Shown piece after piece: positions 12,644-27,900 of a stretch of 64,000 nt of DNA. A program made the position numbers and the translations under genes. Source of the DNA: Batillaria attramentaria (taxonomy: Eukaryota > Mollusca > Gastropoda > Batillariidae); contig JACVVK020000033.1 of NCBI GenBank assembly GCA_018292915.2, positions 1,612,001-1,676,000 on the forward strand, read 5' to 3'. How positions within the stretch are numbered: the first letter of the stretch is position 1; each line of letters starts with the position of its first letter. Under the pieces are notes generated by a model. The model did no database searches. It saw nothing but the letters and a program-made list of their open reading frames with translations, and was not told the origin of the DNA.

Positions 12644-15600
12644 AATTGCCAACTATGCTTGGAAAGAAGCGGAAGAGAATTATAGGGAACATAGTGTGGT
12701 CAAAAAGAAGTTACAATAAGGATGGAGCCAGCGTAAGTCTTTACTCGATTTTTGTTGAAATTGATCTGTTTGCTTTATCGCTCTGGCAAGACTCAACCGG
12801 ATCTGCCACCTGCTGTTGACAACTGTTGTGACTTGTGCTTTGTGGTGTTTGCATAAACTTTTGTCTAACGTAAGGAGCAAGGTATTTATTTGTAAAACTG
12901 AACAGCTTTTGTCTCTTGTAATCTGCTGTTTGAATGAAGATTTTCCATAGTCTAGTGTGTAGGTGGAGTTGGCTTGCTACCATGGCAAACTCCCACCCTA
13001 GTTTCTGTTTTCAGTAAGCCAAAACTGTTAGTATGATCCATCATTCATTTTTCAGTTAAAAGTAGACTCATCTCAGTTTCATCTTTGTTTTGAGTGGGCC
13101 TTTTTTTCAATAGTTCCTGTGTTGAAAGTCTTTAAAGTCTGACTTAATCACACTAACTCCCAAAGAAACAATCACTGCTGCGGTCAACCTTAGGTTGCCA
13201 CGTTTGTTATGATTTTATTGGTTTACTTTGAATGGCCTCTTGAAATTCGCCCCTGAATAAGTACCGCTACTAGCCTTGCAGTGGAACTGGTAACCTGAAA
13301 ACATTCACCTATTAACCACCGACCTTTCTAGTGTCACTGTGTGTCGTCTCATGAAAATTCTTTAGGGCAGTTTCTTGGCCTTCTTACTGGATCTTCTTTC
13401 TAACACAGCAATTAAAAATTACATGACTATGGCTCCTTGCTATGCATACATATATGTATAATATATGTACATGTCTAATATACACAGGTTACCGGTAAAA
13501 TATTACTGTCTGTGACTGTGTTGAGATAGCCATCTGTTGCTAGGTCATCACCAAACCCCAAGTGCTAATTAACACAAACTTAACGTTGAGAACAGACAAG
13601 GACAGACATCATTGGACAGTAGCTGAGTAAGGTCATGGATGGTGAATGTTGTGACATAACCATCCGTAGTTTGATACTATGTTTAGCACAAGCTTTTGCA
13701 TTGTCATTTATTTGTTTCTGATGATGTGACTGACCAGGATGACAGAAGCTTTGTAAGTATTAAAGAGGTGAAACACACAGAGGGGTTCTGTTTGGTCTTA
13801 TTTGGTCCCCCTTGGATAATCACTGCAATACTGTTAGTATTACCATTCATACTATAATGGTAGGCATAAATTTTGCATTTTATTTTTGGCTTTGGTCATT
13901 AGGATTTAGGAATAGGAAAAAACACAGACATGAAAAAAAAAAATCATGCACAGGATGTACAGTGTGCTCATTAAGTTCAAAGTTTAATGTCTCATTCATA
14001 GCGTTAATTATCAGATACCCAACCATTTATTTTCTTCTTCTTTCTTTTTGTTATAACTAAAAAAGGAATTGTTCAGGTTTGGTTGATATGCAGTACATGT
14101 ACCTGTAATACTTTTTATTAGCGTCTGGTGTAATATTTTAAGTTTCCAGTCTGTAAACACCTGTAATGTATGTATCTCTGGTAAAGTTCTGCAAATTGTA
14201 GACCTGAAAGTGCAAGTTTAGTAGAAAAAGTACATTCTTGCATTGCAACATTTGTCTGTCATAACGACTCACATCAAAAAGAGATACATGTAAGAAAACA
14301 CTTGGATTAAAATCAGAAAACATAACATCTGTTAAAAAGTACATGTACTGGCAAGTACAGTGAAGATTCACACTATTTTTTATTTCATAGCTTTTTGTGT
14401 TGGTGTTTTTGTGTTTCTGTTTTTGTAGGTAGGGACACTTAGTTGCTTGGGATTGGCAAGTTGATACGGCTTTCTTGACAATCACTGATTTGACTTTGGG
14501 GGCTCACAATTAAACATTTGAAGCTGTCCATACTGCGGTTGAACTGTGGAGTGCGGACACGCCCTGGTTAACAATGATTTTGGTATGGCGACAATGTTTG
14601 TTCTGTGGGAGATCAAACTGCTTGTGTTTTAGTTACAGTACGAGGCTTGAGTTGTGCTGTTGGACTGCTAATATTCTGAAGCTTGCGTTGCACTCCTAAC
14701 TTTCAGATCCTTGTATGAATTTATGTGTCTTGCACACAGCCACAGAGGTTAAACTGTACATGGGCTACTGCTAGTGTAGTACTACTTCAGTAGCACTCCC
14801 AGGCGCAGACTTTCCAATTGCTCGCTTTTTTTCGGTTTTCAAACTCACCCCTCTCTTGCCTAGTACTGTCATTTCCATTCTGTCCATACAACTGAGACAT
14901 TATGATATGACGCAACATTTTTATTGAAGTACAATATGTGTGTACCACTGTTACATTCTTGGCACTGCAGTTTATGGCAACTGCAGTTTGGTTACGTCAC
15001 CAGTAACACTGGGGTGTACAGTGCACTTGTGTGATTCAAACAGGTCACCATCAGTATGAAAACAACACACAAGAAGGCCATACATTGCATTTTCCTATCA
15101 TTTACAAATACTGTTAAGAACGAAATTGATGCAGGCGGATGATACTCTGCTGCTTTACCACTAATTACCAGTAATGTTGTTCATTATGTACCAATAATGA
15201 TGTTTGAGACAGATAATGTTTGTCGTAGTCCATGTTTATTTATGGCCCAAGTTTGTTTATTTTGTACCAGATGGTGATCTGAAGTGATATATGACATTTA
15301 CATTACATGTAGTACCATTATACTGATGGTAAGCTGAAATGATATGGCACATGAAGTTTGTTTTTTGGGAATTGTATGTGGTCTTTTGAGTGTAAAATTA
15401 TGAAAGTAAAACATTTGTAGGACTAGCAGGAGCAGATTTAAATAGCTGTCCATTCTGGTCAGATGCTTATTTTGATCATTCACTATGTTCTTGACTCTTG
15501 TCTAAAGGTATGGGCTGTATTAGTCTGGGAAAAGGCTAGTTTAAGTCAGCTCTTTTTTTTCTTTTCTTTTTTAATTTGATAAGGACATTTGGTTTGTTTG

Positions 15601-17974
15601 TATATAGAACATGTATACAGCCACAAACTGGTTCTGAGTGCTACAGTTAGACCACGACCAGTAATGGAATTCAGCAAGTGTGCTTTTCATTTTGTGGTGG
15701 AAACAGCTGTCTTGTTATAGCTGTGTTCATGTAAGGGTTTCATTCCCACAGAATATGTAAATGTTATGATGTGTTTCAGTTGGTTGGAGTAAAACACTGG
15801 TGGTGGTGTGTGATCTCAGAGCTGATTTGCTTGCTGGGGGAAGTGTGGTCTTGACCAGAGTGTCTGAGAAACAAATAACTATAAGTGAATAACACGGCAG
15901 CCTTTGTGGGTAGCTTTGAGAGGGTGTTTCCTACAAACTTACTAACTTCCAGCACACTGACTAGCCTTGCATGTATAACACATGATATGGATGCTGTAGG
16001 TGACACTTAAGTGTGGTGTATAATACACAGTTTGTATTACACTTTTGCTGCTGTTCGTATACTTTCTCCATTTGCGAACATGTAACCAGGGTCCATACAG
16101 GTCATGGAATCCTGGAAAAGTCATGGAATTTGAAAATAGCTTTTCCAGGCCTGGAAAAGTTATGAAATTACCTCAAGAGTCATTAAAAAGTCATGGAATT
16201 TCAGAATTTTATGGAAGCCATATATTGAGCCAGGCAATGAGACGGTCAGTTTGGTGATTACTCACTGGACTGTTCGCCAAAAATACCAACAAAGTACCTT
16301 CCCATAAGGCTAATGACAAACTCTGAACATTGGTCTTGCTGACTGCGATAACTTGGATGAGCTCCGAATTTCTACCCTCACGTGTGTCAGTGTGAAAGAG
16401 GGAGGGGAAGTTGTCATGGAAAACAGGAGAGTTGGCCTGAAAACGAAATGGAAAAGTCATGAATTTTTGAGGCTCTGAACCTGTATGAACCCTGTACAGT
16501 AACTGTGTGGTGCATGTATAGGTTTAAGAATCCCATGCATTTTGAGACCTGTACCAGTAATTATGTTTGCGCAGGTCATCAGCACGGTGGTGTCAGTTTT
16601 TAACAGCATGCAAAGGTTACAAAATGATACTTGAACTCAGGCTCTGTAGGGAACTTTAGAGTATAAGAGACCGCCACATGAGAATGTCTGTAGGAATTAA
16701 CCCCGTCAATTAAAAAACGAGGAAAAGGAGCGGAAAATTGGTAAAGCTGTCTGCCATTGGCCAGTGAATATCAGGATAATAGTAATGATATATATAGATT
16801 ATATTAATACCCGGTAATAATTTTATGACAACAGTTTGTTTCTTCAGTAGGGAAATGTGCTTGTGCGGCTGCACACAGCTGCACACCTGTATATATATGA
16901 AATGTCTGGGAAAAACATGTGGTTTTTACTCCCCCTCAAATATACCATCACATAGGATGATCAAAGCATGGAATCTGGCTGGGTAACAGATGGGATAGAA
17001 CTTGATTTGGTGTCAGCGGCGCACTGATAAATAATCATTTCTCTTCAATGCCTGGTCATGCAATGCGCAAATGCTGACTGTTGAATAGTCTTCATACAAT
17101 TTGCTGTTCACATGTTGGTGCGTTGTTTTCTTTCTTTTTTTAATGCTATGCAAACTGCTTGTGCCGCTTTATCAAAGGGAGGGTTTGTACTTACAAGAGA
17201 ATATTACTTATTAGTGACTTGTTTGCTTAGATGTACGGTGATTCAGGGTCTGGTACATACATGTATGTTTACGTGTATGTATAATATTTTGTAGTTCAGA
17301 TGAGGTTTCGCATGGAGTGGGTAGGGGTTAGGTTGCCATCGTTTTGTTGTGTGATGTGAAGTGCATTTATGGATGATGTCACTATTCACCAACCATCTAT
17401 CGACTACCGCCTCTTAATTCTCTGCTTTTAAAAAACATGCTTAGCTTTTTCTGTTACATGTGTGCATTCATAACATATATGTTTTGTATACATGTGTGTC
17501 TGCATTCTCTGGCTCAGTGTATTCTCCCAACCAGCTGCTTCTTGTATGCCTTTATTTAAGGTAAACTGTTATCTCCAAATGAAGAACGTGTATTTTGATT
17601 GTGTGTGTTTTTCAGACATCAGGCATCGGCCAGGCTAGCACATACCATGCTCTTGTGGTCATTTTTCTCGAGTTCTTTGCTTGGGGACTACTCACCAGCC
17701 CCATCATCACTGTAAGTAGACCATAAGAAGTGTTTTTGTTATTGTTGTTTTTTAATAATAAGCCAAGAGTAAAAACTGACACAAAAGAGATTGTCCAATG
17801 TACATGTATAAGTAGAGCACGATTGAAAACAGGCCAGGGGCGAGTTCTTTCATGGAGCTCAGGTGCGTTAACCCCTGAACTGACTTTCTGTTGAGGGTAT
17901 CCCCAAGTTTGCCTTTTTGGCTCCCTTGTGTAACAGTGGGAGTCTATGTTTTAACCCTCCGTCGTCTGTCTGTC

Positions 17975-18017
<43 letters not shown>

Positions 18018-19688
18018 AGAAAACTTTAACGTTGTCATTTTCTCAGAATCTACAAACAGCAGGGACACCAAACTTGGCATGCTGATAGACAACCGCAAGA
18101 CCTTTCAAAACATATCATTTTGAATGACCTTGACTCAAGGTCAAGGTCACTAAAGCTCTCTGTTTGAAAATTTTACATTGGCATTTTCTCGTAATCTACA
18201 AACACCAGAGGTTTTAGACTTTGTATGATGATAGACATCCATAAGAACTTTACAGATATACATGTGTTCAGTGGCCTTGTGTCAAGGTCAAGGCCGTACA
18301 AGCTATTTTTGTGAAACCTTAACATTGGCATTTTCTCAGAAACAACAAACAGCAGAGGTGCCAAACCTGGCGTGCTGATAGACAGTGATAAGACCTATGC
18401 ACACATACCATCTTAAATGACCTTGACTCAAGGTCAAGGTCATTAAAACAGTCTGTTGGGAAATTTTACATTTGCATTTTCTCAGAATCTAGAAGGATCA
18501 GAAGCCTCAAACTATGTGTGATGATTGTCATTGGCAGCACCTTTACAGACATACCTGTGTTCAGTGACTTTTAGTCAAGGTCAAGGCCATGCAAGCCTTT
18601 TTTTGGAAACTTTAACCTTGGCATTTTGTCCATAACAACAAACAGTAGTGGCACCAAACGAGGCATGATGATAGACAGCAATGAGACCTACCTTTCTGAA
18701 TGACCTTGACTGAAGGTCAAGGTCATTAAAGCTGTCTGTTATGATTTTTAACATTACTGTTTTCGGGGGAACTACAAATACTAGAGGCATCGAACTTGGC
18801 ATGATAATAGACATTGATGAGATCTCATTTGAATGACCTTGACCAAAGGTCAAGGCCATACAAACTGTTTCGGGGAAAATTGTAATCTTGCCAAGGACTC
18901 AGAGCGCCAGAGACACTTTACTTGGCATGATAATGGATAGTAATAAGAGCTTTACATACATACTCTTGTGAATGACCTTGACCTGTGTCACAAGGGAGCC
19001 GTGGAGGCTTCTGCCTTTCTAGTTAGGGAATGTATTTAGCATGCTTCAATCAAATATTCTGCTCCCCACAATCATGAAAACATTTCTCACTGAATAATGT
19101 CATCAGCACTAAACAGCACGCCTCAGTAGCGTTCATGGAAGAGGTTGCATGCCTACCTCTTTCACAGGCCTATGTATGCATGTGGAAACAGTCCACTGCA
19201 ATATATTCTTAGCTTAGACAAAGCTTAGAGTTCACTGGCTGCCACCAGTAATGGACATAGATAAAATTAAAAGCATACACAGTGATTGCGCTTTGTCATG
19301 ATTTGGCTGATTGTCATTGGTATGGTGCTGATACAAAGCAGATCTACACAGCTGGTCTGTTACTGAACTCGCAAGCAAGTCATCAGCTCTAATGTGCCTG
19401 TTACTACATGTACAGTTAGTCACTGACACAGTCTGTGGCCAGCAGAGAGTGAAGGCTGAAGACAGTCAACCAGAACATCACTTTGCCATGCTTTCAGTGT
19501 ATTAAGTGTGACTGCTTGTTTTTCAGGTGCTCAATGAGGCGTTTCCAAAGCACTATTTCTTGATGAATGGTCTGATTCAGGGGGTCAAGGTAAGACAGTG
19601 CCTGGTACTACAGTCTTCCACAGAAAATAATTCGTATTTTCAGAAATACCAAGACCATGTCCATTTTTTTATTTTTTTTTTTGGTTGT

Positions 19689-19753
<65 letters not shown>

Positions 19754-22700
19754 AGTTGTTGTGAAAGAACATCTTTTCCTCGAAACAGTTGTACATGTGG
19801 CTGGAGCCTACATCAGTTTGTATCATGCTGTACCGACCTCCAGTAACCTCAGGCCAGTTTCTTTTCACTTAGCTGATTATCACCATATGACAATTAAGAG
19901 ATATTTTCCAAGTGAACAAGTGAGTAATGTTGATGGCTTCATGGACCTGTCGTTTTGTTTTTCAGGGACTGTTGTCATTCCTGAGTGCACCACTGATAGG
20001 AGCGCTGTCAGATGTGTGGGGACGCAAGCCGTTCCTCTTGTTGACTGTTACTTTCACCTGTGCCCCCATCCCTCTTATGCACATCAGTGTATGGTGAGGC
20101 AGTCCTGTTAACCCAATCACTCATACAGTGCTCCTCTTTGCTCTCGAATCATGAAAGTGAATTTCTCCATAAAAAGCCTAGATGTCGCAGGGTTAAATTT
20201 CTTGGAGAATTGATAAACACAAAACTGTCTGTGGGTATGGTCTAACTGTACTTTCGTATGGAGGAGTAGGGCATATGAGTGAATATTCCATGTACATGAG
20301 GGTGCCACAGAAATTCCTTGTGGTTCAAAGTACAAGAATGAGACTTTCTGTCAACACTATGACATTTTGAGGGCGTCAGCATGCTGATAGTACAAGGGTA
20401 GTGCACATATCACACAGAGGAAACAATTTTTACAGATCGAGCATTTTTTTAATAGTGAAAATATGAAATACCAGTGATATACACAGAGAAAGGTTAGACT
20501 GGCAGTGCTATTGCACTCTCCATTATACCATGGGTCTTTCTGTTGCAGGTGGTACTTTGCCATGCTGTCTATCTCAGGGATTTTCTCTGTGACATTCAGC
20601 GTGGTGTTTGCCTTTGTGGCTGATGTTACCACAGATGAGGATCGCAGTGCTGCCTATGGTCTGGTAGGTCATAGAATAATGAATTTTTGTTGTAAGATGA
20701 CATTTTCTGTGTGAACCTTGGCCACTTTGGCTACCAGTTTGTCTGCCATTTAATGTTGATATTATTGCATGTATTTTGTGATAATAAAGAGCAAAATTTT
20801 GTGTAGCATCTTTTTCAATTTTGGTAAGATACCTACACATTTATTTTTGCACATAATTTGCTTCCATTAGGCAGAATTCTGGTTGTGTTGTAATGGAACA
20901 TTTCAGTTTATGGTAAGTTATGTAAGATAAAGTCATGTTATCTTTTATTTTTTCTCATGCAAAGTGTCTGCCTTGGAGCACTTGACTTGATAGCACTTTG
21001 GTAACTCTCACCTGGTTGTCACTCTTGGCCGTACTCATAATGTGATTTTAACCGTGTGTATTGTATCCATTTTCAAAGGTATCAGCAACATTTGCGGCCA
21101 GCTTGGTGACAAGCCCGGCACTGGGGGCGTACCTGCAGGACATGTACAGCGAAACGGTTGTCATCTGGATCGCAACCGCTGTTGCCCTGCTCGATGTTCT
21201 CTTCATCATGGTGGCTGTACCGGAGTCCTTGCCAGAGAAACTGCGGCCGGCCAGTTGGGGATCCGCCATTTCTTGGGAGAAGGCTGATCCTTTTGGGGTA
21301 AGTGTTAGATGTGGGTAATTTGAACGGGATGGTGCATGATTGAGAAATAGTTCAGTGTTGGAAGGTCTTCAGTAGAGGTGGCAAAATCTTTTGTAGGCTT
21401 TCCAAAGTAGAGGTTGCAAATGTGATCGCATTTTTTTTTTTCCCCACACATGTTGTTGTTTTTTGTTGGTAGCCCTGGGGTTTTCAGAGAGGCTCTAATA
21501 CTTACTGTGACCAATGTTTTCCAGTGGTTGCAGTTCAGCCAGGTTTCTGCAGAAATGAAATCAGGTTTTGGATGGATTCTTCATTTTCTTGACAAAACAT
21601 GTAGTGACATACCAGGTAGCTGACAAAAAATTTTAACCATGGAACTAATGTTGCTGATGTTCTCATACCCAGATTGCTGTTGCTTCTCAGATTAATGTTG
21701 AAACTGTCTGTGTGTTTCAGGCTCTCAGGAAAGTTAGTCAGGATCAGCTGATTTTGCTGCTTTGTACGGCTGTCTTTCTAAGCTATCTCCCTGAAGCTGG
21801 GGAGTACTCATCTATATTTCTCTACCTAAGATTGGTAAGTTGAAACACCTATCAAATGTTGTCATCATGTTGAGTCATACAGTCTTTTATACAGACATTT
21901 TACTTAACTCTATAGTGCTCTGAATTATAATCAGCCGCTTGAAGTGATCTCAGGTGTTCACTTATTCTGACACCCCTCCCCCCCCCCCCCCCCCCCCCCC
22001 GCCCCCTCCTCTAATTTCAGGTGATGGAGTTTACCAAAGAAGATGTCGCCTCATACATTGCCATGGTTGGGGTGCTGTCTGTTCTAGCTCAAGTGAGTAG
22101 TACATGTTTCTCACTCTTGGTAAGTTCCTTTGCAGAGCACCATACCTTTGAGTATGAGCAGGTTTGCTCAGTACAATACAATACACGTTTTTAGACTAGA
22201 ATTGAATCTTGGATAAAGTACTTTAATCCGGGTAAAGTACTGTCATCCATAGGCTTGGTGACATTACAAGGCCAGTTTTCCCCACATCCTGTAGGGATCA
22301 AGCTACTGCTTCAATATCAAATTCCCTCTTTTGGATGATTCTGTGGGTTCAAGACTATGAACATCTAACTAAGGGCTGCTTTGACAAGGTTTGTGTTGAG
22401 CAGGATGATTTTTCAGTTCTCATATATTCACTCAAGTATTCCCCAGGGAATTGATATGGATATATATATATACATTTAGTTCTAGGGGCTTTGCTGAAGT
22501 CAAAGTAATGCTCACAATGCCTGCTGAGGCATGCATAGTTTACCTAACCACCAGGGAAACAGGCATTACATTTCACCCAGAAGATGAAGCTAACAAAGAA
22601 GACTAATTGTTTCATGTTGTGCCAACTTTGTGTTCCTTAAACATAGATTTCATGCAAAAATTGCAGTGCCGTATTTGTGTGTTTGCAGACATTATTCCTC

Positions 22701-24856
22701 TCACTGCTGATGAAGTATGCTGGCCACAAACACACCATCATGATTGGCCTGCTCTTCGAAATCATTCAGCTGTCCTGTTACGGCTTTGCGACAAACATCA
22801 TGTAAGGAATAACACTCATGAGAAGTACAGTCAAACCTGTCTAGGCAGTCGGCTGTATAAGGTAACGCCTTGTGTGAGGAGGTCGGCATCCAGTGCAGTT
22901 ATCTTCTATCTGATAGTAATACTAATTGCTTCTTTTTTATTGTTGGCTTAACATAGATATGGCAAAGATGAGGGTGAGCACACTGAAGCACTTGAAGAGA
23001 ATCCCTGGTGACCAGCCTGAATCAGTGAGGTCACATGCTAGAGGTGAAAAATCTAATGCCACAAGTAGGACACAAACCCACGGCCTCTCGCATTGGTGGC
23101 AGATGTTGTTACCACTACTCTACTGATCACCCCACTGATGGTTGCATGACTTTGTGCATTGTGTGTTTGTTTCTACAGGATCATCTGGCTAGCTGGCTGC
23201 ATCGCTGCCATGTCCAGTATCACCTACCCAGCCATTAGTTCTTTTGTATCATCTCACGCCAACCCTGACCAACAAGGTAATTGTCAGTCGCTGTTGTAGC
23301 CTTTGCCTACTTTGGTGTATATAGTTGTGCTTCTATTCCATTCACAGTCAGACCTCAAAATGTCCAGACCTGATCGTGCTATAATTTACTGTGCTGAAGG
23401 GGTTTCTGGTGAAAGTGTTCAGAGAAGGTTATAGTCATTCTCTGCAATTCTCGATCTCTGTTAGCTGCTTTATTTACAGGTTGATTTTGTTTGTTTCTAT
23501 AAGACTTTGACATAGTATACTGATGTAATGCAGTGGAGTTATGACTATGGGAGGGGAATACTTGTGTTTACATTACATGTGCGTATCCTGGAATTTGTTA
23601 CAGGTGTCGCACAGGGAATTGTCACAGGTATTCGCGGATTGTGTAACGGGCTGGGTCCAGCCCTGTTTGGGTTCATCTTTTACCTGTTCCATGTCAACCT
23701 CAGCGACGCTGACTCCAAGGCTCTCGACACAATAAAAAAGGACAACGCATCCATGCCACTCTTACAGGGCTCACTGAAGGTACTTACTTACGCTGTGTTA
23801 TGAATCAAGAACCATGGGCCAAAGGATGTTTATTTGGCCAACATTGTTTGGTTGCTGGTTCAGATAAGATGATTTTTGGCATAAGATAATTTTGTAGAGA
23901 GCAGTCCCTCTATGTATCTGTTATTGTTAAGAATTCTTGGAATTGTGTTTCTTGGTACATGTGCTTGTATTGTCGCTATCACAGCTGTACACTACTGCCT
24001 ATTCTTTGTTTCTAATTAATTTTTCTCCCTTTTTTTTTTCTTTGCACGTGACGGCCATCCATAACCTAAGCCGCTACATCCGTGCTTCTATGGCTTCACT
24101 TTGTTATTGTTGGTGGTGGTGGTTTGTTCACTTTGTAAAGTTGTGTTTGTGTTTAGAGCGTGGTTCCTGGCCCGCCCTTTGCGTTTGGTGCTGTTTTGGT
24201 CATCATGGCATTGCTGGTAGCAGCCTTCATCCCAGAGAATCCTCACTCCTCCTTCAAAAAGCTCATCCCCTCGTCCTCCTCGTCTTCTGTGGAATTGATG
24301 AAGGAAACAGGTAAGACTGATAAAGATTTAGGTGCATTTAGGCCATAGTAAAAAAAAAAACGTATTTAGGGTATCCCTACTGACCCTAACTTTTATCTCT
24401 GAGCGGAAATTTTGGCAAGCTGAAACAGACATTTAAAATAAAAACTGGATGGGTGTGGGCTTACCCTTGCATGGTTTTTAAGCTTGAAGCGGTGTACTTT
24501 TTGTAGCAGCCTTTCATATTTATTTTTACCAAAAAAGTTCCCTTCTATCCACAAATGTTTTGTTTTCCCAGCAGCACTTTGGTTCAAGTGTAAATACCTT
24601 GTTTGGGTAAGCCCTTTCCCATCCTGTTACGGGAAGTTTGTTTTCATTCATTAATTTGTTGAACAGTTTGAAGAGGGAGAAAAACTTAGTGTTAGCCGTA
24701 GTGAATGGGGGGGGGGGGGGGGGGGGGGTTAATGGACGAAGGTCTTTGGGAAAACTCATTTTGGAACTGCGGCATTTGAGGATGGCAGACTTCTGTTTTT
24801 GGCTCCCTTGTGTAACAATGGGAGTCTATGTATTAACCCTCCGTCGTCTGTCTGTC

Positions 24857-24925
<69 letters not shown>

Positions 24926-27900
24926 AGAAAACTTTAACGTTGTCATTTTCTCAGAATCTACAAACAGTAGAGGCACCAAACTTGGCATGCTGATAGACTA
25001 GCACAAGACCTTTCAAAACATATCATTTTGAATGACCTTGACCCAAGGTCAAGGTCACTAAAGCTCTCTGTTTGAAAATTTTACATTGGCATTTTCTCGT
25101 AATCTACAAATGCCAGAGGTTTTAAACTTTGCATGATGATAGACATTGATAAGAACTTTACAGATATACATGTAGTCAGTGACCTTCTGTCAAGGTCAAG
25201 GCCGTACGAGATAGTTTTGTGAAACCTTAACATTGGCATTTTCTCAGAAACAATGAACAGCAGAGGTGCCAAACCTGGCATGCTGATAGACAGTGATAAG
25301 ACCTATGCACACATACCATCTTAAATGACCTTGACTGAAGGTCAAGGTCATTGAAACAGTCTGTTCGGAAATTTTACATTTGCATTTTCTCAGTATCTAG
25401 AAGAATCAGAAGCATCAAACTATGTGCGATGATTGACATTGGCAGCACCTTTACAGACATACCTGTGTTCAGTGACTTTTAGTCAAGGTCAAGGTCATGC
25501 AAGCGTTGTTTTGGAAACTTTAACCTTGGCATTTTCTCCAAAACAACAAACAGTAGAGGCACCAAACGAGGCATGATGATAGACAGCAATGGGACCTACC
25601 TTTCTGAATGACCTTGACTGAAGGTCAAGGTCATTAAAGCTGTCTGTTGTGAATTTTAACATTACTGTTTTCGGAGGAACTACAAATGCTAGAGGCATCA
25701 AACTTGGCATGATGATAGACATTGATGAGATCTCTTTTGAATGACTTTGACCAAATGTCAAGGCTGTACAAACTGTTTCGGGGAAAATTGTAATATTGCC
25801 AGGAACTCAGAGCGCCAGACACATCACTCAGCATGATACTGGATAGTGATAAGAGCTCTACAAACATACTTTTGTGAATGACCTTGACCTGTGTCACAAG
25901 GGAGCCATGGAGGCTTCTGCCTCTCTAGTTGTTTTTTGTGGCATGTTTTTTATTTTGAATTTGTGCATGATGGTACATTTTGTGGCAAATTCACTTTGGT
26001 TCTTGAATGTACCGTTAACGCAGAAGCTGTGAACTTCAGGCAGTGCCATTGGGTTAATTTGTACAGTAGCATTCAAGTTAAAAAAAAAATCACCATGACT
26101 GTGACGTACATTTCTGCTACCTAAGCACCATGGATATGATAAGCACATATGACTTTCTTCCATTTGACAGTACATGCACATTTCTCCATCTCACTGCCAT
26201 CTCCCCATTCCTTCCTAGATTTTGATTGAATGGAAAACGTAGTTCATTTCTGCTAACATGCGAGACTGATGTTGACTCTCGTGATTCTTCCAGAGATGGA
26301 GATCCCATTAACAGAGGGTAATAACCTGTGGGGAAGTCTTTGTAGAAGGGTTTACACTCATGGGAATGACCATGGTTTCTGTTGTTTTGTTCTTACGGTC
26401 ACACATGAAACTGTAAATGTGTCATAAAATAATGATGTTGGAAAAAAAAGTCTGTTCAATGTGGCTTTGTGCCCGCTGCCACTTATCACTGTGAAGGTAT
26501 ACAGGTCTCTCTGAACTGAGAAAAGTAGCATTATTTTTGTTTTTGTCAGTTTTTGCCTTGATAAATGCTTCATAGCTGAAAATTTTGGAGTAAATTTTTT
26601 TTTTGTCCTTCAAACATGTTTTTATAGTCTTCTGGGATTTTTATAGTTGTACATTTGGTTCCGATGACGTTCTCCAAATTAGAATGAGAGGGACAGTGTG
26701 TCGAAGCTGCTGCCAGTTTCATGTGTGACCCAGTGTGGGAGATCATACACCAGGGATACTTTTGTTTGTCCTCATTAGATGACCAGTGCTTTCATTTCTT
26801 TTCTTTTTCTGCCAGGTTTTGTTTGTTGACACAAACGTTTTGCATTGTAAACATGTTATTGCGTTACTTCGAAGGTCATGATTGGCATTTTAGCAGGTAA
26901 AGTCTGCCCCTTTTTTTTCCGAGCTGTTCATGTCTCTTGTCTTTTTTTCCCCTCTTGTTCGCGAATCTCTATGGTATCATCAACAGGTAAACAAAAGACA
27001 TTGTTGACTATGAAGCTTTACTGTGCTTTCATCATCATCTTGCCTGGTTTTGGTGATCCCTATATGTATGGTGGTGAAACCTGTTTTGGGCAGCCAGTTT
27101 AGTGACAGCGGTTTCCGATCAGTCATTTACACCAGCCTACACCCACAACGCCATGGATACACTGGCATTGTATATTTTTTTGCAAAGTTCCAGGGCATGC
27201 ATACTTGTCCAAAAGCCCATCTTAGGTGATTTTCTTTGGTGAAGACATTTCTACAATCAAGAGGCATCTTCCTCTCCCCTCTCCCACTAATTTTGATCTG
27301 CTTTGACTTGCTGTCTCTGAAAATCACTTCCATTTTTGATGAGACTGGCATCTGCCCAGGATTGGTTCTGCTGTTGGCATGTATTTGGGGTTGAGACCAT
27401 TCTGTGCTCTCAGAGTCAGCAACTCTATAAACCTACAGGGAAAGATAGGAGTCCCTGGCTCTGAATGTGCAGAATGTGACAGGACAGAGCAAATAGTGAT
27501 TTGTGTAGCAGGTGGGACATTAAAGCTTCTATGTTCGTATTGCTGCTGAGATGGAAAATAGCTGCTTTCGAAGCTCTAAGGCTGTGTGCCAGATAGAAAG
27601 ATGTTTCATTTGGCCATTGCAAATGTTTTCGTGATTGTATGACTTCTGATGTCAAATGCGACTATCTTTTAGCCTACGGCCCATTCCTGAACAGACTGGG
27701 ACTCAACATAGCTTCTGAAAATAGCCACCAATCATATCTGTCTATCTGGTCCTCAGTCTGAAAACCAAATCACGTCATCTGCTAAGTAGTTAGTACATGT
27801 ATGTAGTATTTCTAGAACAAGTTATATGCCAGCCAGATTCACCACAGTGGTCTCATGCTGTATTGTGATCCAAGTGTCTGATTCTTATGCATAGAGTCAG

